DNA of 64,000 nucleotides from an uncultured Clostridia bacterium (GCA_947631005.1 CANRJR010000001.1:62001-126000), one strand, 5' to 3'; numbered from the stretch's first letter, positions 9,984 through 18,325 are shown. The notes: generated by a model not told the origin, from the sequence alone. Program-made: numbers and translations.

Positions 9984-10907
9984 TTAGAGGTCTCCCTCCG
10001 CGGCTTTGGGGAAAGCGAGCCGCAAAAACGCTTCGAGCGCGTGATTCCACACCTCGAAGTCGTGACCTTTGTCTTCCATGACTTCGGCGACGAAGCGGGA
10101 CAGCTTCTCCCCCGCGCTCTCGCGAAGCCCCTCCGTCACCGAGCGGAACACGGGATAGGCGATCTCGTCGCGGTCGCCGCAGACGAGGTAGATCCCGTCG
10201 ACGGGGTAGCCGCTCTCGCGGACGGCGAGCCCGACGAGCACGCCGCATTGCGTGGTGGGTGCGCACGAAAATCCGCCGAGCCACGAGAAATAGTCGAAGT
10301 TCTTCATGCCGAAGTTGATCGCCTGCATGCCCCCCATCGAGAAGCCGCCGAGCGCGTGTTTGGCGCGGTCGCCGCTGATGGAATACTTGTTCTGAACGGC
10401 GGGAATGAGGTCGTCGCGCAGTTCCTTCCCGAAGTCGTAAAAGCCGCGCACATTTTCGGGCGTCTCCACCATGAATCCGCTCACCGCACCCGACGATTTA
10501 TCTTCGAAATTTTTACATGTCCTCCCGTTGGGGAACACGACGACGGTGTCCTCGATCTCCCCGCGCATGAGCGTATCGAGAATGGAAAGACAGTTGCTCG
10601 GACCTGCAACGGCGGGCTCGATCCACTCGGTCTCGTCGCCCCCGATGCCGTGCAGCAAAATGAGCAGTCCGTACTGTTTTTCGGGCGAATAGCCGTAAGG
10701 GAGATAGACAAGCGCGCGCTTTTGGGGCGCGCCCTCGATCGCGGTCGCCGTATAGTATAAGCTCTCCACCGTTCCTTTTTTGTCTTTGGAAGAAGCGGGA
10801 CGCTCGAAGCGGCGGAAGCGCAAAAAAGGTACGTCGGACGACGCGCCTTCCCGCACGAGACGCGCCATGGGCGTCGTCTCGATGATTGTATCGCTTGATT
10901 TCGGCAT
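9984..10907 (-). CDS. CE1-type alpha/beta-hydrolase esterase (feruloyl/acetyl-esterase-like)
   Basis: 307 aa with no signal peptide. The ATG at 10907 follows GGAGGTCAAT. It shows the esterase-D/CE1 pattern: LLILLHGIGGDETEW near the oxyanion hole, nucleophile elbow GGFSMGG (about residue 200), acid CGDRDEI (about 250) and base KGHDFEVW (about 283), giving a Ser-Asp-His triad. Relatives deacylate plant xylan side chains or serve as putative tributyrin esterases; the acyl group is not predictable. Its own promoter separates it from the flavoprotein gene upstream. Confidence 0.82.
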   Translation of the reverse strand: MPKSSDTIIETTPMARLVREGASSDVPFLRFRRFERPASSKDKKGTVESLYYTATAIEGAPQKRALVYLPYGYSPEKQYGLLILLHGIGGDETEWIEPAVAGPSNCLSILDTLMRGEIEDTVVVFPNGRTCKNFEDKSSGAVSGFMVETPENVRGFYDFGKELRDDLIPAVQNKYSISGDRAKHALGGFSMGGMQAINFGMKNFDYFSWLGGFSCAPTTQCGVLVGLAVRESGYPVDGIYLVCGDRDEIAYPVFRSVTEGLRESAGEKLSRFVAEVMEDKGHDFEVWNHALEAFLRLAFPKAAEGDL

Positions 10908-10926
10908 ATTGACCTCCGTTACCGCC

Positions 10927-10955
10927 ATTATACAATATTTCGGCGGGATTATCAA
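10927..10955 (-). promoter_or_regulatory. Promoter of the esterase gene
   Basis: On the minus strand: TTGATA (10955-10950), 17-nt spacer, TATAAT (10932-10927). Confidence 0.75.
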
Positions 10956-10971
10956 GGGAATTGCCGAAAAA

Positions 10972-11832
10972 TTATGAAAAAGTTCGCCGCTCCCGCAAAA
11001 ATTCCCAAACCGAGTGCGCCGCGACGCACCCCTCCCCCGCCGCCTTGGCGTATTGGTAGGGTCTGCCCGTCACGTCCCCCGCGGCATACAGCCCCGCGAG
11101 ATTGGTCGAAAGATCCCTGCCGACCGCGACGTGCGCGCCCTCCGTTTTGAGCCCGCCGACGAGCGCGGCGGGAGGCGCGGAATGTTTGAGCAGAAACACG
11201 CCGTCTACGGAGATCTCCCCGCCGCGGTATAAAAGCCGCTCCACATGCGTCCCGCCCGCGACGGACAACGGCGTTTCGGAATGCAGAATCACGTTCTCCC
11301 CCGTCACCCGCGGTTCGGGGTACAGGCAGAAGAGGTGCAGCCGCGCCGCAAACCGCGCGAGATATTCCGCTTCCCCCTCGAATTTGGGCGAGGAGAGGAC
11401 GGCGGCGACCGTCTTTCCGCGGTAGAGCGCGCCGTCGCACACGGCGCAATAGCTCACCCCGCGTCCGAGAAATTCGCTCTCGCCTCCGAGCGAGCCCTTG
11501 CGCTCCACCCCCGTCGCGAGAATGACCGTCGAGGCGGAGAACGTCTTGTCGCCCGCAGTGATGAGATATCCGTCCCCCGTCTTATATATGCCGTCCGCAC
11601 GAAGCGGGGTGAGCGTGAGCCGTTCCCACTCCATTTGACGGCGGATCGCCTCCGCAAATTCCGCGCCCGAGCGGTAGTCCGCGGGGAAGTCGGTGAGCTT
11701 CGCGGCGAGCGGAAGTTTGCCGAATCCCTCTTCGCCCAGCCAAAGATAGTTCAAAAGTAAATTTTTCGCCGTGAGCGCGGCGGTGTACGCGGCGATGCCG
11801 CCGCCCACGATCGCAGTATCGTATTTTTCCAT
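10972..11832 (-). CDS. Thioredoxin-reductase-like FAD protein, NADPH motif altered
   Basis: 286 aa. The N-terminal FAD motif is AIVGGGIAAYTAAL (about residues 8-21). The redox motif YCAVCDG (CxxC, about 127-133) is intact, and the C-terminal FAD motif GLYAAGDVTGRPYQYAKAAGEG is present, so it belongs to the low-molecular-weight TrxB family. After the CxxC the usual GGGDSAxEEA NADPH motif is replaced by LSSPKFEGEAEYLA, so electrons may come from another donor (some clostridial homologues use ferredoxin) or from NADH. It lies 48 nt downstream of the TIR gene on the same strand and is probably cotranscribed. No thioredoxin gene is nearby. Confidence 0.8.
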   Translation of the reverse strand: MEKYDTAIVGGGIAAYTAALTAKNLLLNYLWLGEEGFGKLPLAAKLTDFPADYRSGAEFAEAIRRQMEWERLTLTPLRADGIYKTGDGYLITAGDKTFSASTVILATGVERKGSLGGESEFLGRGVSYCAVCDGALYRGKTVAAVLSSPKFEGEAEYLARFAARLHLFCLYPEPRVTGENVILHSETPLSVAGGTHVERLLYRGGEISVDGVFLLKHSAPPAALVGGLKTEGAHVAVGRDLSTNLAGLYAAGDVTGRPYQYAKAAGEGCVAAHSVWEFLRERRTFS

Positions 11833-11880
11833 ATGCGTCCCCCGACGTCAGTATGTCCCTCCCGCCGAAAAAACCGCGCT

Positions 11881-12711
11881 TTACATCTTTCCGATGAAAG
11901 CGACGAGACGTTCGACCGAGCTTTCCACGTCCCCCTGTTCCAATATGCAGAACGTCCGCTCGGAGAGCGCGGGCGGAAGCGCGCCAAGCGCGCCGCGTTC
12001 GACGACGGGCAGAATGAGCGCGCCCGTTTCGTCTGCGCGGGCGAGCTCCGCTCCTGCCTCGCAGGCGTTGTTCTCCGTGAAGAGCGGCATGAAGATCCCG
12101 TCTCTGTGACTGATCCCCACGAGCCCGCCGAACACGTTGTCCGCCCACATCTTTCCGCGCTCGCCGCTCCACACGGTGTACCCCTCGGAGGTCAAACGGT
12201 CGCGAAGTTGCCGCGCGAGCGGCTCGTCGCCGTACGCGTACGACAGGAAGATCTTGGTCTTTTTGATCTGATAGGCGATCTGCGTGCGGATGTCGTCGTA
12301 ACAGTGCTCGTCCCAGATCTCGAAGCGGTCGAGGTCGACGGTGAGCAGTTTTTTGTTCCGACCGCTCTGAATGAGGCTGTGAATGTACTCCAACTCCTGT
12401 TGGACGTATTTGGACCTCTCGGCGTTCTCGCTTCTGCAATAGATGAACCAGACCCGCTCGTCGATCTCGCGGCGGATGAGATCGTTGATCTCGGCGTCCT
12501 CCGAAAGACACTTCAAAAAGAAGAGGATGGGCTCGTAGAAAAACGTCTCCTCCACGATGTTGCGCACGATCCGCACCTTTTCGATGTCGAGATGCGAATG
12601 GGATATGAAAAAGTATTGCTTCACAAATTCATGATGACAGTCCAAACAGACATACGCGTCCCGCTCCGCGTCGTATTTCAGCCGCTTGGATCCGCAATTA
12701 AAACACTCCAT
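11881..12711 (-). CDS. Zinc-ribbon protein with two TIR-like domains
   Basis: 276 aa. The ATG at 12711 has a GGGGGG ribosome-binding site; upstream in-frame sequence is the repeat-rich leader. Residues 1-28 form a zinc ribbon (CFNCG..YVCLDCH). Residues about 33-125 look like a first TIR fold (KQYFFISHSHLDIEKV, then SENAERSKYVQQELEYI with a candidate Glu). Residues about 168-260 are a clear second TIR (KIFLSYAYGDEPLARQL, YTVWSGERG, FTENNACEAGAEL). Bacterial TIR domains hydrolyse NAD+ or make cADPR-type signals in defence systems, and the second domain keeps a Glu at the expected catalytic position. The two-TIR plus zinc-ribbon build and the neighbouring flavoprotein are noteworthy. A housekeeping scaffold role cannot be excluded. 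Confidence 0.72.
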   Translation of the reverse strand: MECFNCGSKRLKYDAERDAYVCLDCHHEFVKQYFFISHSHLDIEKVRIVRNIVEETFFYEPILFFLKCLSEDAEINDLIRREIDERVWFIYCRSENAERSKYVQQELEYIHSLIQSGRNKKLLTVDLDRFEIWDEHCYDDIRTQIAYQIKKTKIFLSYAYGDEPLARQLRDRLTSEGYTVWSGERGKMWADNVFGGLVGISHRDGIFMPLFTENNACEAGAELARADETGALILPVVERGALGALPPALSERTFCILEQGDVESSVERLVAFIGKM

Positions 12712-12740
12712 ACGCCCCCCGTTCGGGATCGGATATCCTG

Positions 12741-12821
12741 CTTCCGCGGACTTGGAAACTTTCTCCCGCTTCTGCGGACTTGAAAACTCCCGCCGCCTCC
12801 GCAGGTTTGAACCCTTTCCCG
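12741..12821 (-). repeat. Three tandem ~27-bp imperfect repeats in the TIR-gene leader
   Basis: Units start near 12741, 12769 and 12796 and share TCYGCRG-ACTTGRAAAC-like cores followed by a C-rich stretch. They lie between the promoter and the start codon, so they are transcribed as a 5' leader. Confidence 0.6.
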
Positions 12822-12841
12822 CTCTTTTGTTCCGCGGCTCT

Positions 12842-12870
12842 ATTATATCACACCCGCCGCCAAAAGGCAA
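12842..12870 (-). promoter_or_regulatory. Promoter of the TIR gene
   Basis: On the minus strand: TTGCCT (12870-12865), 17-nt spacer, TATAAT (12847-12842). It implies a ~125-nt leader. Confidence 0.65.
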
Positions 12871-12976
12871 TCGTTTCCCTTATCGGATTTCGCCCGCATT
12901 CCCAAAGGTAAAGCGGCGCGCCCGTATTGGTCATTTCAGCCAAGTCCCCGCCAAAGTGCCATTGAGATTCTTCCGC

Positions 12977-13005
12977 TTGATTTCTCCGCGCGGCTATGAT
13001 ATAAT
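12977..13005 (+). promoter_or_regulatory. Promoter of the 54-aa zinc-ribbon gene
   Basis: TTGATT (12977-12982), 17-nt spacer, TATAAT (13000-13005). Confidence 0.65.
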
Positions 13006-13041
13006 GGGGGCAATAAACGGGAATTTGGGGAGGGAAAATAC

Positions 13042-13206
13042 ATGAAATGCAATCATTGCAATGAAGAAATGAAAATGGATTATGAGTTAAAAATTCACGG
13101 CACATCATTATTAGCTTATATTTCATTAAAAAAGGGAAAAGAGGAGAAACAAATCAAAGCAGCTATTTGTCATAAGTGCGGCAAGATCGAGTTCTACACT
13201 GAATAG
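13042..13206 (+). CDS. 54-aa zinc-ribbon protein
   Basis: ATG 13042 follows GGGAGGG; stop TAG at 13204. It begins MKCNHCNEEMKMDYE and ends ICHKCGKIEFYTE, giving two CxxC knuckles about 40 residues apart, a complete minimal zinc ribbon. It has its own promoter and a terminator-like hairpin 29 nt after the stop. Base composition is clearly more AT-rich than the neighbouring genes, in line with the nucleoside phosphorylase gene that follows. Such proteins often bind nucleic acid, but no function can be assigned. Confidence 0.7.
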   Translation: MKCNHCNEEMKMDYELKIHGTSLLAYISLKKGKEEKQIKAAICHKCGKIEFYTE

Positions 13207-13234
13207 TAAATTTCAATTTAGCAAAATACAAGGA

Positions 13235-13262
13235 AGCGAGGGCGGTTTGTCCCCGCTTTTTC
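13235..13262 (+). terminator. Terminator of the zinc-ribbon gene
   Basis: AGCGGGG-type stem (AGCGAGGG pairing with CCCCGCTT) followed by TTTTT. Confidence 0.6.
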
Positions 13263-13322
13263 CATAAAAAACGGGACGCAAGTTGAATCGCCCGTAAGGG
13301 GCTTCCGAAAGTTTCGGAAAGC

Positions 13323-13346
13323 GGATTCGCGCCTTGGGCGGCGCGC
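13323..13346. repeat. 24-bp repeat, left copy
   Basis: A 24-bp segment (GGATTCGCGCC..GGCGGCGCGC) found again at 14314-14337 with one mismatch and inside the second 202-bp unit. The copies bracket the nucleoside phosphorylase gene. A GCTTGTC-AA-GACAAGC palindrome follows. Confidence 0.65.
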
Positions 13347-13401
13347 TTGTCAAGACAAGCTCACGCCTAAATGCCAAAGTGTTACGTTCCTCCTTTATTA
13401 C

Positions 13402-13429
13402 TTGACTTTTTCGCATTCCATGCTATAAT
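13402..13429 (+). promoter_or_regulatory. Promoter of the nucleoside phosphorylase gene
   Basis: TTGACT (13402-13407), 16-nt spacer, TATAAT (13424-13429). Confidence 0.7.
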
Positions 13430-13466
13430 TATAAAGTGTTAAACTGTAATTTGTCGGAGGCTTCGT

Positions 13467-14222
13467 ATGAGTAGTATTATGGATACATTTGATTTGAACG
13501 GAGAGGAAATCATACAGGCAAAAAACACTGTTCAGCCGCTTGAAAATTTCCCCAAGACCGTGCTTATCGTCTTTTCCTCAAAATTTACCGATTTATTGAT
13601 GAGAAAATACGGCGGAACAAAAATCGGCTCGCTGTCCGCGGGATTGAAACTTCCCATTTATCAATTTGAATATAAAGACGTTCAACTCGGTTTTTTCAAT
13701 ACCATTCTCGGCGGTGCGGGATCGGCGGCTCTTTTGGAGGAACTTATCGCATTGGGCGCGGAAAAGGTTTTGTATTTCGGCTCCTGCGGGGCATTGGATA
13801 AAAAGATTGCCGCAGGGCATTTCCTTATTCCAACGGCGGCATACCGAGACGAAGGCACAAGTTATCATTATGCGGAAGCGGGAGATTATTTGGAAATTGC
13901 AACGGCGCAAAAATTGGCGCGCATTTTTGATGAAATTCATGTTCCCTATCATAAGACAAAGACATGGACAACGGATGCATTATACAGAGAGACGAAAGGC
14001 AATGTAGCAAAGCGGAAAAATGAAGGTTGCGGCGTTGTGGAGATGGAGTGCGCGTCCGTAATGGCAGTCGGTCAATTCCGCAAAAAAGAAGTTTATCAAT
14101 TCCTTTACGCGGCAGATTGTTTGGACGGGAAAGAATGGGACAAGCGTATCGTGGGAAATATGCCCGAAACAATGCGGGAAAGAATTCTTTTGGTGGCGTT
14201 GGAAACCGCAATCAGATTATAA
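13467..14222 (+). CDS. Nucleoside phosphorylase (PNP/UDP family)
   Basis: 251 aa; ATG with GGAGG 9 nt upstream. The family fold is shown by LGGAGSAALLEELIALGAEKVLYFGSCGAL (about residues 75-104; phosphate/nucleoside site) and GVVEMECASVMAVGQF (about 190-205), which holds the M-E-x-E/C substrate-ribose motif of uridine and purine nucleoside phosphorylases. These enzymes split nucleosides with phosphate in the cytoplasm for salvage. The exact base is not predictable. The gene is AT-rich compared with its surroundings and lies between repeat copies next to a tRNA gene, suggesting it was acquired. Confidence 0.85.
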   Translation: MSSIMDTFDLNGEEIIQAKNTVQPLENFPKTVLIVFSSKFTDLLMRKYGGTKIGSLSAGLKLPIYQFEYKDVQLGFFNTILGGAGSAALLEELIALGAEKVLYFGSCGALDKKIAAGHFLIPTAAYRDEGTSYHYAEAGDYLEIATAQKLARIFDEIHVPYHKTKTWTTDALYRETKGNVAKRKNEGCGVVEMECASVMAVGQFRKKEVYQFLYAADCLDGKEWDKRIVGNMPETMRERILLVALETAIRL

Positions 14223-14264
14223 ATTCATATAGCTGTCTTATCACAATGATCGCTTTTAACACAA

Positions 14265-14300
14265 AAGTGGGACGTAAGTCGTTCAACTTACGTCCCACTT
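14265..14300. other. Hairpin preceding the 202-bp repeats
   Basis: AAGTGGGACGTAAGT pairs with ACTTACGTCCCACTT around a 5-nt loop. It takes the position that the AACAGTAGCGGGACGG hairpin occupies in the later units. Confidence 0.6.
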
Positions 14301-14704
14301 GGCGCAGAGAAGAGGATTCGCGCCTTTGGCGGCGCGCCCCGGTGAACAGCACACCGTGCTGTTCAGTTTGCGGCAAACTTTGTTGTATTCATGCCATTCG
14401 CCCGCAAACCACTCGCTCCCGCTCGTGCCTCCACCCTCGAATCCTCTTCTGTTTTCGTTTTCATAACAGTAGCGGGACGGAAAAATCCGTCCCGCTACTG
14501 TTGGCGCAGAGAAGAGGATTCGCGCCTTTGGCGGCGCGCCCCGGTGAACAGCACACCGTGCTGTTCAGTTTGCGGCAAACTTTGTTGTATTCATGCCATT
14601 CGCCCGCAAACCACTCGCTCCCGCTCGTGCCTCCACCCTCGAATCCTCTTCTGTTTTCGTTTTCATAACAGTAGCGGGACGGAAAAATCCGTCCCGCTAC
14701 TGTT
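14301..14704. repeat. Two perfect 202-bp tandem repeats copying the 3' end of tRNA-Ser(GGA)
   Basis: Units are 14301-14502 and 14503-14704; a third partial copy begins at 14705 as the real tRNA-Ser. Each starts with the last ~20 nt of the tRNA gene and its CCA (GGCGCAGAGAAGAGGATTCG) and ends with a perfect 17-bp-stem hairpin (AACAGTAGCGGGACGGA). On the tRNA strand each unit could encode a 33-codon peptide beginning MKTKTEEDSRVEARAG, but no ribosome-binding site was seen. Confidence 0.9.
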
Positions 14705-14794
14705 GGCGCAGAGAAGAGGATTCGAACCTCCGGACGATTCACCACCGTCACACGATTTCCAATCGTGCTCCTTAAGCCACTCAGACATCTCTGC
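14704..14794 (-). tRNA. tRNA-Ser (anticodon GGA)
   Basis: 91 nt with encoded CCA. The acceptor GCAGAGA pairs with TCTCTGC, the anticodon loop TTGGAAA carries GGA, and a long variable arm and T-loop TTCGAAT are present. The 3' end abuts the tandem 202-bp repeats. Confidence 0.95.
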
Positions 14795-14804
14795 AAGCCC
14801 TATC

Positions 14805-14833
14805 ATTGTACATGAATCGGTCGAAAAAATCAA
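14805..14833 (-). promoter_or_regulatory. Promoter of tRNA-Ser(GGA)
   Basis: On the minus strand: TTGATT (14833-14828), 17-nt spacer, TACAAT (14810-14805), 10 nt before the tRNA. Confidence 0.6.
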
Positions 14834-14941
14834 CCGTTTTCGCATACTTTTTCGATTTTGTCCGAAATCTTTTCGATGCGCGCAAGGTTGGCGACCTGCC
14901 GCGCCTTTGTTCGAACCCGCGCCGAGCCTGCCCCTTTCCGC

Positions 14942-15496
14942 TCACGGCTCGATCTCGATGCCGAGCCCGACGAACGTTGCGGGCGGCGTGACGGAGACGG
15001 TGGCGTCCCCCACCTTCCGACTGCAAAATTCGGGGGTCTGCGTCTCGGCGAAGAAGTTCCCGCCGCGCTTGAACGACGCCTCTTTGCGCGTCCAAATGTT
15101 TGCGAGGAAGTCCGTTTTATCCTCCTCTTCGAGCGCAAGAAAGCGCGTCCGTTCCGTCTGCGACATCACGCGCACGAGCTTGGGCGTACAGCGCGCGTTC
15201 CGTTCGATATCCACGCCGACGGGGGTATCTCCGACGGCGACGGCGACCAGACCGTCGCAATGGGAGAGGGAAAATTCCACAAAATCCGCACCCCATTTGC
15301 CGTTTTTGCAATGAAACTCCATCGTTTCGGGGGAAAAGCCTTGCGCGCGGAGGGCGAACGTCAAGAGCTCCCAAACGGAAATTTTTTGCTCCCGCACCGT
15401 GGCGTTGGAACAGCTTTCGATCTCGGCGCGGCGGGCGGGACACACGATCCCGCGGTCGCGGAACGGAATGCGGGCGACATATACGGTAACGCTCAT
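14942..15496 (-). CDS. 4'-phosphopantetheinyl transferase, Sfp type
   Basis: 184 aa. It has the PPTase signatures VGVDIER (about residues 92-98; Mg2+ Asp) and WTRKEASFKRGG (about 135-146; W-x-x-K-E-A), plus SLSHCDGLVAVA upstream. It moves phosphopantetheine from CoA to a Ser of carrier proteins. No carrier-protein or NRPS/PKS gene is in the window, so the target is unknown. The ATG at 15496 is only 6 nt downstream of the -10 box and has no ribosome-binding site, so the mRNA is probably leaderless. The in-frame ATG at 15514 lies upstream of that -10 box and is unlikely. Confidence 0.85.
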   Translation of the reverse strand: MSVTVYVARIPFRDRGIVCPARRAEIESCSNATVREQKISVWELLTFALRAQGFSPETMEFHCKNGKWGADFVEFSLSHCDGLVAVAVGDTPVGVDIERNARCTPKLVRVMSQTERTRFLALEEEDKTDFLANIWTRKEASFKRGGNFFAETQTPEFCSRKVGDATVSVTPPATFVGLGIEIEP

Positions 15497-15502
15497 GCGG
15501 AC

Positions 15503-15531
15503 AGTATAGCGCATTCCCGAAAAAAAGTCAA
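15503..15531 (-). promoter_or_regulatory. Promoter of the PPTase gene (predicts a leaderless mRNA)
   Basis: On the minus strand: TTGACT (15531-15526), 17-nt spacer, TATACT (15508-15503), then 6 nt to ATG. Confidence 0.7.
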
Positions 15532-15553
15532 GAGCGGAAAATTTCCGCTCTTG
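15529..15553 (-). terminator. Terminator of clpB
   Basis: CAAGAGCGGAAA pairs with TTTCCGCTCTTG. On the minus strand it is followed by ACTTTTTTT, which also forms the -35 region of the PPTase promoter. Confidence 0.65.
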
Positions 15554-15591
15554 GCGTTCTTTCGTTCTTCCAATGCCCTTGCGGCGACGGT

Positions 15592-18168
15592 TTACTCCTC
15601 CCGCAGGAAGAGCCCGTCCGCGGCGTCGAGCGTGATATGCGCGCCCGCGGGTGGATCGTTTTTGACGATATACCGCGCGATGAGCGTCTCTGCGTGCGAT
15701 TGGATGAACCGCTTTAAGGGACGCGCGCCGTACACGCTGTCGTAGCCGTTGTCCGAAATATACGCCCGCGCCCGCGCGGTGACTTCGAGGTCGAGCGGCT
15801 TGACGCGCGCGATGAGCCGTTCGAGCAGCAGATCGACGATGCGGTCGATCTCGGCGTGGGTGAGCGGTTTGAACGTGACGATCTCGTCGAGGCGGTTCAG
15901 AAGTTCGGGGCGGAAGGTGCGCTTCAACACTTCCTTGACCCCCTCCCGCGCGCTTTCGGTGAGTTCGCCGTCCTCGATTCCGTCGATGATGAGGTCAGAC
16001 CCGAGGTTGGAGGTGAGGATGAGCACGGTATTTTTGAAGTCTACCGTCCTGCCCTGCGAGTCGGTCACCCTGCCGTCGTCGAGGATCTGCAAGAGGATGT
16101 TGAACACGTCGGGGTGCGCCTTTTCCACCTCGTCGAACAAGACGATGGAATACGGCTTTCTGCGCACGGCTTCGGTGAGCGTGCCGCCCTCCTCGTACCC
16201 GACGTATCCAGGGGGCGCGCCGACGAGACGGGAGACCGAAAATTTCTCCATATATTCGCTCATGTCGATGCGGATGAGGTTCTTTTCGTCGTCGAACAGG
16301 CTTTCGGCGAGCGTCTTGGCGAGCTCGGTCTTGCCCACGCCCGTCGGTCCGAGGAAGAGGAACGAGCCGATGGGACGGTTGGGGTCGGAGATGCCCGCGC
16401 GGGCGCGGAGAATGGCTTCGGAGACCTTGGAGACCGCCTCGTCTTGCCCCACGACCCGCCGATGCAGTTGCTCTTCGAGGCGAAGCAGTTTTTCGCGTTC
16501 CCCCTCTTTGAGCCGCGAGACGGGGATGCCCGTCCAGCGGGCGACGATGCGGCAGATCTCCTCCTCGGTCACCTCGTCCTGCAAGAGGGCGTCCTCCCGC
16601 TTGGCGACGTTCTCTTTCGCCTCTTCGAGCTTCTTTCGGAGGGCGGGAAGTTCGCCGTAGCGCAGGCGGGAAGCCTCTTCGAGTTCGCCGCGCGCCATTG
16701 CCGATTCGATCTCCCCGCTCACCTTGTCGATCTGCGCTTTGAGATCTTTTTCCGAACGGATGGAATTTTTCTCGTCCTCCCACTTGGTTTTCATGGCGCG
16801 GAAGGTCTCTTTGCTTTCGGCGAGCTCTTTGCGCAAGGTATCGAGCCGCGCCGCCGAGAGATTGTCCTGTTCCTTGGAGAGAGCCTTCTCCTCCACTTCG
16901 AGTTGCAGAATCTTGCGGTTGAGCGCGTCCATTTCGGCGGGCATGGAGTCGATTTCGGTGCGGATCATCGCCGCCGCCTCGTCCACAAGGTCGATGGCTT
17001 TGTCGGGGAGGAAGCGGTCGGTGATGTAGCGGTCGGAGAGGGTCGCCGCCGCGACGAGCGCGTCGTCGTGGATGCGCACGCCGTGGAAGATCTCGAACCG
17101 CTCTTTGAGCCCGCGCAGAATGGACACGGTGTCCTCCACGGTGGGCTCGCCGACGAGCACGGGCTGAAACCTGCGTTCGAGAGCGGCGTCTTTTTCGATA
17201 TATTTGCGGTATTCGTCGAGGGTGGTCGCGCCGATGCAGTGCAATTCGCCGCGCGCCAGCATGGGCTTTAAGAGGTTGCCCGCGTCCATCGCCCCCTCGC
17301 TCTTGCCCGCTCCCACGACGGTGTGCAGTTCGTCGATGAAGAGCAAGATGTTCCCGCCCGACTTCGCCACCTCGCCGAGCACGGCTTTGAGGCGTTCCTC
17401 GAACTCGCCGCGGTATTTCGCGCCCGCGATGAGCGCGCCCATGTCGAGGGAGAAGAGCGTCTTTCCGTTCAGCCCCTCGGGGACGTCCCCGCGCGCGATC
17501 CGCTGCGCCAGTCCCTCGGCGATCGCCGTTTTGCCGACGCCCGGCTCGCCGATGAGCACGGGATTGTTCTTGGTCTTGCGGGACAAGATACGGATGACGT
17601 TGCGGATCTCCTCGTCCCGCCCGATCACGGGCTCTAACTTGTGCTCGCGGGCGAGCTTGGTGAGATCCGAGCCGTACTTTTCGAGTGCCTCGTAGGTCTC
17701 CTCGGGGCTGTCGCTCTTGACGTTCTGGTTGCCCCGCACCTCTTTCAGCCCCCGCAAAAAGACGTCTTTGGTGACACCGAAGCGGCGGAAGAGATCGGAA
17801 AGCCTGCCGTCGGGATTGTCGAAGAGGCAGAGGAAGAGATGTTCGACCGAGATATAGTCGTCCTTCATGCCCTCGGCGAGTTTTTCCGCCTCGTCGAGCG
17901 CGCGGCGGAACGCCGCCGTCGTATAGAGATTTTCGGGCGACACGTTGGAGACGCGGGGCAGACGGTCGAGCTCTTCGAGAGCCGCCCTGCGCAGACCGTC
18001 GCCGTCCGCGCCGCCGCGTCCGAGGATGCGCGCGCAGAGCCCGTCCTGCCCGAGCAGGGACGCCGTCAGGTGCAACGTCGTGAGTTCCGCGTTCCCGCGG
18101 TCGAGCGCGAGCCGCTGGGCGTCCTCGATCGCCTGCAACGATTTCTTGGTAAATTTTTGTGCGTCCAT
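15592..18168 (-). CDS. clpB: ATP-dependent disaggregase ClpB
   Basis: 858 aa, the normal ClpB length. The N-domain (1-150) is followed by AAA-1 with Walker A GEPGVGKT (about 207) and Walker B LLFIDELH. The coiled-coil middle domain lies around 400-540 ([10 protein letters not shown]..). AAA-2 has [12 protein letters not shown] (about 608) and [13 protein letters not shown]. Arg-finger and sensor sequences ([12 protein letters not shown]) are present. ClpB works with DnaK to pull apart protein aggregates after heat stress. Start ATG follows GGGAGGTCAGA. No clear HrcA or CtsR operator was found upstream. Confidence 0.97.
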   Translation of the reverse strand: MDAQKFTKKSLQAIEDAQRLALDRGNAELTTLHLTASLLGQDGLCARILGRGGADGDGLRRAALEELDRLPRVSNVSPENLYTTAAFRRALDEAEKLAEGMKDDYISVEHLFLCLFDNPDGRLSDLFRRFGVTKDVFLRGLKEVRGNQNVKSDSPEETYEALEKYGSDLTKLAREHKLEPVIGRDEEIRNVIRILSRKTKNNPVLIGEPGVGKTAIAEGLAQRIARGDVPEGLNGKTLFSLDMGALIAGAKYRGEFEERLKAVLGEVAKSGGNILLFIDELHTVVGAGKSEGAMDAGNLLKPMLARGELHCIGATTLDEYRKYIEKDAALERRFQPVLVGEPTVEDTVSILRGLKERFEIFHGVRIHDDALVAAATLSDRYITDRFLPDKAIDLVDEAAAMIRTEIDSMPAEMDALNRKILQLEVEEKALSKEQDNLSAARLDTLRKELAESKETFRAMKTKWEDEKNSIRSEKDLKAQIDKVSGEIESAMARGELEEASRLRYGELPALRKKLEEAKENVAKREDALLQDEVTEEEICRIVARWTGIPVSRLKEGEREKLLRLEEQLHRRVVGQDEAVSKVSEAILRARAGISDPNRPIGSFLFLGPTGVGKTELAKTLAESLFDDEKNLIRIDMSEYMEKFSVSRLVGAPPGYVGYEEGGTLTEAVRRKPYSIVLFDEVEKAHPDVFNILLQILDDGRVTDSQGRTVDFKNTVLILTSNLGSDLIIDGIEDGELTESAREGVKEVLKRTFRPELLNRLDEIVTFKPLTHAEIDRIVDLLLERLIARVKPLDLEVTARARAYISDNGYDSVYGARPLKRFIQSHAETLIARYIVKNDPPAGAHITLDAADGLFLREE

Positions 18169-18226
18169 TCTGACCTCCCGTCATGTTTCTTTCGTATTTA
18201 TTATACCGCGGACGGCAACGCTCTAA

Positions 18227-18260
18227 ACAAAAAAACCGACCGAAGCGGGATCGGTCGGGA
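18227..18260 (-). terminator. Terminator of the YitT gene
   Basis: On the minus strand: CCGACCGA / TTCGGTCGG hairpin followed by TTTTTTTG. Confidence 0.8.
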
Positions 18261-18325
18261 CGGGAGTTTGCATTCCGAAACGGGCAAAGGACGCCGAAGC
18301 GTCGCTTTTCGCGCCGAAGCGGGCT

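Noticed and set aside
14301..14704. CRISPR array
   Set aside because: Only two 202-bp identical units without variable spacers, and no cas genes in the window.
14461..14796. 111-aa and similar frames across the tRNA-Ser and its repeats
   Set aside because: They translate tRNA and repeat sequence (RSTIGNRVTVVNRPEVRILFSAP is the usual tRNA-derived artefact).
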